DNA of 64,000 nt from Bacteroides reticulotermitis JCM 10512. Its GTDB lineage: Bacteria > Bacteroidota > Bacteroidia > Bacteroidales > Bacteroidaceae. Of the stretch, positions 60,546 through 64,000 are shown piece by piece. Each line of letters opens with the position of its first letter. Position 1 is the first letter of the stretch. The stretch spans positions 62,001 to 126,000 of the forward strand of contig NZ_BAIV01000007.1 of the NCBI RefSeq assembly GCF_000517545.1, in the 5' to 3' direction. The translations under genes were made by a program, and so were the position numbers. The notes below the pieces were generated by a model, which did not search any database, had not been told where the DNA came from, and saw nothing but the letters and a program-made list of their open reading frames with translations.

Positions 60546-62350
60546 ATGAAACACCGGGTCTTGATACTCTTAATATTCCTAATTGGCAACTGCCAATTAG
60601 GAATACTGCATGCGCAATCTCATGTTCTAATCACTGCCGGACAGTCGAATACCGATGGACGTGTGAATAACCGCCTTTTGCCCGGCTATATGAAAGCATT
60701 GGCGACTGATACGGTTGGTTTTACTACCGGAGCGTATCGCTTCTGTAAGATTTCACAGAATCGTGGCGATGGTCAGTTTATTCCTTATTTCCCCAAGGGG
60801 AGGCTTACAGATGGGCTATGGGCTTACGATGCGGTGACGTATTATCTTTTAGAAGAGGCGTTGCAGGAAGAATTCTATGTGGTGAAATATGCTGTTGGCG
60901 GTACTTCCATTCAATACCCCAATGATTCGGCAAAAGGGCGTTATTGGTCGGCGAATGCAGATTGGCTGGCACGGACCGCTTCGTATGAGAAAGGCGGCCG
61001 GTCGCTGCTGTTATCCTTTACCGATGCCATCGATGAGGCGATTGATCGTACGTTGTCCAAACTAGAGGGAGGTTATACAATCGATGCTTTCTTGTGGCAT
61101 CAAGGAGAAAGTGACGACCGCTACGAAAAGAAGTATTATGAAAACCTGAAAGCTGTGGTCGCTTATGTCCGAAGACATCTGACAGAGAAGACCGGGAAAG
61201 ATTATATGCGTTTGCCTTTCATCTTTGGTTCGATTCCTCACGCGAACCGTCATTATAAGCCGCTTGTCGACGCGGCGATGCGACGAATAGCCGAGGAAGA
61301 TCCCAACGCATATCTGATCGATATGTCCGAAGGCGAATTGCAAGGTGACCGGACACACTTTAACGAGAAAGGAGCAGAATACCTTGGGCGGGAAATGTAT
61401 AAGGTATTAAGCAAAATCCAGAATTCGGATAAGTCCGGTTTTCGCGTAGCCAAGTACCGGGGTGATAAAGCCGCCGCAATCAGTTATACTTTTGATGATG
61501 GATTGGAGGAGCATGCTACACTTGTGGCACCGATGTTCGAAAAGCTGGGCTTTAAGGGAACATTCTGGATAAACGGAAACACCATTCGGCAGTGGGAAAC
61601 AAATCCTGAGGCTATGCGGGAAGCCGGTAAACCGCGAATGGATTGGGCGCAACTGCAACAATTGGCCACTGCCGGGCATGAGGTTTCAAATCACGGATGG
61701 GCCATCAAAGCCTGCCGCGTTTGCATGGGGAAGCTCTACGCTACGAGATTCAACACAATGATACGGCTATCTTCAGTCGAACAGGTGTTTTCCCGCGTAC
61801 ATTCTGTTATCCGGGCAATGCCAAGAGCGATACATCGGTCATGGTTGCCTCCCAAGGACGTATCGCAACTCGTCTCTTGCAGTTTTCTGTCGGCGGAAAG
61901 TCCACCCACGCAAATCTTGAAAAACGTGTCGACGACTTGCTTGCCGCGGAAGATTGGGGAGTGACGATGACGCATGGAATTACGTACGGGTACGATCATT
62001 TCAGCGATGCGGAAATCTTTTGGGAGCATTTACGCAAGGTGAAGGCTCAGGAAGATAAAATATGGGTAGGAACCTTTCGGGAAGTGGCGGCATACATTCG
62101 GGAGCAAAAGGCCATAACGTATGAAGTCGTGAAAACCGCCAAGGGTTTTACGGTTCTGCCTGAACTGAAACTGGATGCATCTCTCTTCACAGAACCGCTA
62201 ACGGCAGTGATTGAATTGGATAACAACCGGAAACTGACTGTTCGTCAGGGGAGACGGAAATTGAAAGTACAGATTCTCCCGGGCAAGGCCCTGTTTGATT
62301 TCGATCCTTTCGGGGGTGCTATTCATGTCGAAATGCAGAAAAACAACTAG
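60546..62350 (+). CDS. Two-domain carbohydrate esterase: SASA-type esterase plus NodB polysaccharide deacetylase (frameshift near 61703)
   Basis: About 601 residues. Signal peptide (residues 1-24, LLIFLIGNCQLGILHAQ). The first domain (about 25-290) has ITAGQSNTDGRV, FLWHQGESDDRYE and THFNEKGAEYLG, the SGNH-like blocks of sialate-O-acetylesterase/CE6-type enzymes. The second (about 305-530) has ISYTFDDGLEEHATLVAP, the metal-binding NodB motif (DD), and HEVSNHGWAHQS (the HxxxH-type block). One C at about 61703 restores GWAHQSLPRL. Both domains remove acyl groups from carbohydrates, so this may be a bifunctional deacetylase. It follows GH2 by 33 nt, probably in one operon. Confidence 0.82.
60574..60605. 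repeat. Perfect 15-bp palindrome inside a signal-peptide coding sequence
   Basis: TATTCCTAATTGGCA and its exact complement TGCCAATTAGGAATA are separated by only AC. The segment encodes IGNCQLGIL of the esterase signal peptide in-frame, so it is a strong hairpin inside the first 25 codons. Confidence 0.85.
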
Positions 62351-62389
62351 TGCTCTTCTCTGTTTGCTCGATAGGGTAGCAGCTTTGAA

Positions 62390-63235
62390 TTAGTCGTTTA
62401 CTGATTTTGCTCCTTCCCATCCAATCATAGCCGCCTTGCGGGAACTTCCCCAGTGATATTCGCCCAGTATACCGCTGGATTGAATAACTCGGTGGCAGGG
62501 TATCAGGAAGGCTACCGGGTTACTTCCGACGGCCGAACCGACCGCGCGGCTGGCTTTGGGACTATCTATCTTTTGGGCAATGTCTCCGTATGTTGTCAGC
62601 TTTCCTGCCGGAATATGCAAGAGAGTCTCCCACACTTTTAGTTGGAAATCGGTACCTTTCACGTGAAGCTTGATCTCGGCCGGGTTCGACCAGTCTTGTG
62701 TAAATACAAAAACTGCGTTTTGTTGCAACCGGTCTGTAGTGTTGCTATATTTTGCGTTAGGGTATGTGCTTCTTAGGGATTCGAATGCTTCTTCTTCCTT
62801 ATCGGCAAAAGCCATGTAGCAGATGCCTTTTGGGGTAGAAGCAACCAGAATGTTACCGAACGGACTTTCGGCCAGGCTGTAATTGATCGAGAGGTTTTCG
62901 CCTCCGTTCTTATATTCGCCGGGAGTCATGCCTTCAATGTGTACAAAGAGGTCGTGCAAACGGCTTGTACCCGATAGTCCTACTTCATGCGCTGCATCAA
63001 AAAGCGACGCACGGGTCTCCTTCAAGAGACTTTTTGCATGCGCAAGGCTTATGTATTGCAGGAATTGTTTGGGACTGACTCCTGTCCACTCGGAAAACAT
63101 CCGCTGGAAATGGTACGGACTGAGGTGTACATGCTCTGCCACCTCGTCCAGACTCGGTTGCAGTTTGTAATTTGCATGGAGATATTCAATCGCATCCTTG
63201 ATTCTTTCGAAATCGATGATCTGCTGTGTATTCAT
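62390..63235 (-). CDS. AraC-HTH plus methylated-DNA-protein-cysteine methyltransferase (Ada-like, lacks N-terminal Ada domain)
   Basis: 281 residues. Residues 1-100 contain two AraC helix-turn-helix units (LDEVAEHVHLSPYHFQRMF, LFDAAHEVGLSGTSRLHDLF). Residues about 125-280 are an MGMT domain with the alkyl-acceptor Cys in IPCHRVIQSSG and DFQLKVWETLLHIPAGK. It combines the AraC-type and Cys-acceptor parts of Ada but lacks the N-terminal phosphotriester-repair domain. It probably repairs O6-alkylguanine and may regulate DNA repair. The ATG at 63235 is preferred to an upstream one at 63271 because it begins the conserved start of the family. Confidence 0.92.
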   Translation of the reverse strand: MNTQQIIDFERIKDAIEYLHANYKLQPSLDEVAEHVHLSPYHFQRMFSEWTGVSPKQFLQYISLAHAKSLLKETRASLFDAAHEVGLSGTSRLHDLFVHIEGMTPGEYKNGGENLSINYSLAESPFGNILVASTPKGICYMAFADKEEEAFESLRSTYPNAKYSNTTDRLQQNAVFVFTQDWSNPAEIKLHVKGTDFQLKVWETLLHIPAGKLTTYGDIAQKIDSPKASRAVGSAVGSNPVAFLIPCHRVIQSSGILGEYHWGSSRKAAMIGWEGAKSVND

Positions 63236-63333
63236 TCGTAGTCCTTTCTTTTTGTTGTTCGACCCATGCAACTAATCCGGAATATGCGCTATGGGCATAC
63301 TCTTTGTCGTTGCGATTTGTCTCTTACCGGGTA

Positions 63334-63341
63334 CAAAGTTA
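63334..63341 (-). promoter_or_regulatory. -7 box of Ada-like gene
   Basis: TAACTTTG on the minus strand, about 99 nt upstream of 63235. Confidence 0.4.
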
Positions 63342-63378
63342 GTCAAAAGAAGGTGGATTGGAAACCCGAATCTTGCGG

Positions 63379-63849
63379 TTATTTGTAATATTTTCCTGTG
63401 ACGGCAACCGGGGTAATTTCTATAATACCCGTGGCTTTGAACATGTTTTCCGGAAACTCGAGGTGGCTGAGTTCAGGGGTATATTTTTCTACAACGCGTT
63501 TGAGTACGTTCCTTTTTAGATCCGTTTCGTCCACCATCTGGGCATTCCCCAATAGAATAACACTGCGGAATACGGTATTCGTATCACACACAATATGCTC
63601 GTCGGGTAAGATCGCGCCCATTTCGTCAACCTCGAACCCTACCTTGGAATCCAGCTTTAGATAATCTATCTTCTGTCCCTTTACAAGTCCGTGAATGTAG
63701 ATCTTTTCATTCCAGTAAATGTAGTGAACGGGTACGATGTACGGAAATCCGTTCGGGTCGTTAGTTGCTATTCTGCCCACCTCCGATTTATTCAATACTT
63801 CGGCTATTTCGGTTGCATTCAACGGATGCTGTTTCATTCTTCCTTGCAT
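63379..63849 (-). CDS. PNPOx-like (Nim-type) FMN-binding flavoprotein
   Basis: 156 residues, or 152 from the ATG at 63837. VGRIATNDPNGFPYIVPVHYIYWNEKIYIHG is the beginning of the split-barrel PNPOx fold (shown in part), followed by SKVGFEVDE and RSVILLGNAQMVDE, close in pattern to Nim nitroimidazole-resistance reductases. Expected to bind FMN and reduce small molecules; resistance cannot be claimed from sequence. A -7 box TACCTTTG lies at 63893-63900 on the minus strand. Confidence 0.82.
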   Translation of the reverse strand: MQGRMKQHPLNATEIAEVLNKSEVGRIATNDPNGFPYIVPVHYIYWNEKIYIHGLVKGQKIDYLKLDSKVGFEVDEMGAILPDEHIVCDTNTVFRSVILLGNAQMVDETDLKRNVLKRVVEKYTPELSHLEFPENMFKATGIIEITPVAVTGKYYK

Positions 63850-63892
63850 AGTTTGCTCTTTTATAAATGGTTAATAATTCTTTTATCGGACG

Positions 63893-63922
63893 CAAAGGTA
63901 TGAAACAATAGGACTATCTTTG
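63893..63922. promoter_or_regulatory. Divergent -7 boxes between flavoprotein and right-edge gene
   Basis: TACCTTTG on the minus strand at 63893-63900 and TATCTTTG on the plus strand at 63915-63922, back to back with 14 nt between. Confidence 0.55.
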
Positions 63923-63954
63923 TGGCTCAGAATGAATAAAAACAGATAGTCCAG

Positions 63955-64000
63955 ATGTTTGATTTAACCCCGCTTCGAGCTCAGATAGATAGAACGGCAA
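63955..64000 (+). CDS. First 15 codons of a gene cut by the right edge
   Basis: The ATG at 63955 opens MFDLTPLRAQIDRTA, following the -7 box at 63915-63922. The piece is too short to identify. Confidence 0.4.
   Translation, partial: MFDLTPLRAQIDRTA

Overview
The window reads as a chromosomal segment from a gut-type Bacteroidales bacterium (Bacteroides, Phocaeicola or Parabacteroides-like). The evidence is SusC/SusD pairs, hybrid two-component systems, many Bacteroidetes-type lipoproteins and glycoside hydrolases, DUF4248 and HU-like proteins, and the Bacteroidetes -7 promoter box TAnnTTTG upstream of many genes. No tRNA, rRNA, phage, transposase or CRISPR locus was seen.

Layout. (1) 1-10575: a polysaccharide-utilisation locus on the minus strand (GH92 alpha-mannosidase, GxGYxYP-type putative hydrolase, TIG/NHL lipoprotein, SusC cut by the left edge). 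It is divergent from a membrane-spanning LamG-like/Kelch/winged-helix regulator that is not an ordinary hybrid two-component system. (2) 10576-18311: DUF4248 and HU-like genes, a thioredoxin-fold lipoprotein, the fumarate reductase operon frdCAB and an AraC regulator. (3) 18312-34893: a second PUL with a hybrid two-component regulator divergent from SusC, SusD and a DUF1735/F5-8C lipoprotein, followed by GH30, double-GH43 and GH97 enzymes. The enzyme set suggests a beta-1,6-galactan or arabinogalactan-like substrate. (4) 35053-42601: an HU-like protein, then a housekeeping operon (acetyltransferase, topoisomerase IV parE, coaD, S41 protease) and a phosphodiesterase. (5) 42861-52375: MscS channel, unknown secreted protein, TonB receptor with metallophosphoesterase, THUMP-like methyltransferase and a VanX-type dipeptidase. 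(6) 52650-62350: a second hybrid two-component regulator followed by a GH2 enzyme and a two-domain (SASA plus NodB) esterase/deacetylase. (7) 62390-64000: an AraC-MGMT protein, a Nim/PNPOx-like flavoprotein and the first codons of another gene.

A dominant property of the sequence is about 20 single-site frameshifts spread over 14 genes. Most are explained by loss of one base in a short run of identical bases, and they include the essential parE gene. I read these as uncorrected sequencing errors rather than pseudogenes, and I annotate the broken genes as single CDSs with the break positions.

Beyond the genes, the window holds three arrays of degenerate 21-22-nt tandem repeats in intergenic DNA, several perfect inverted repeats in regulatory regions that are candidate operators of the PUL regulators, a perfect 15-bp palindrome inside a signal-peptide coding region, and a palindrome carrying two divergent -7 boxes.
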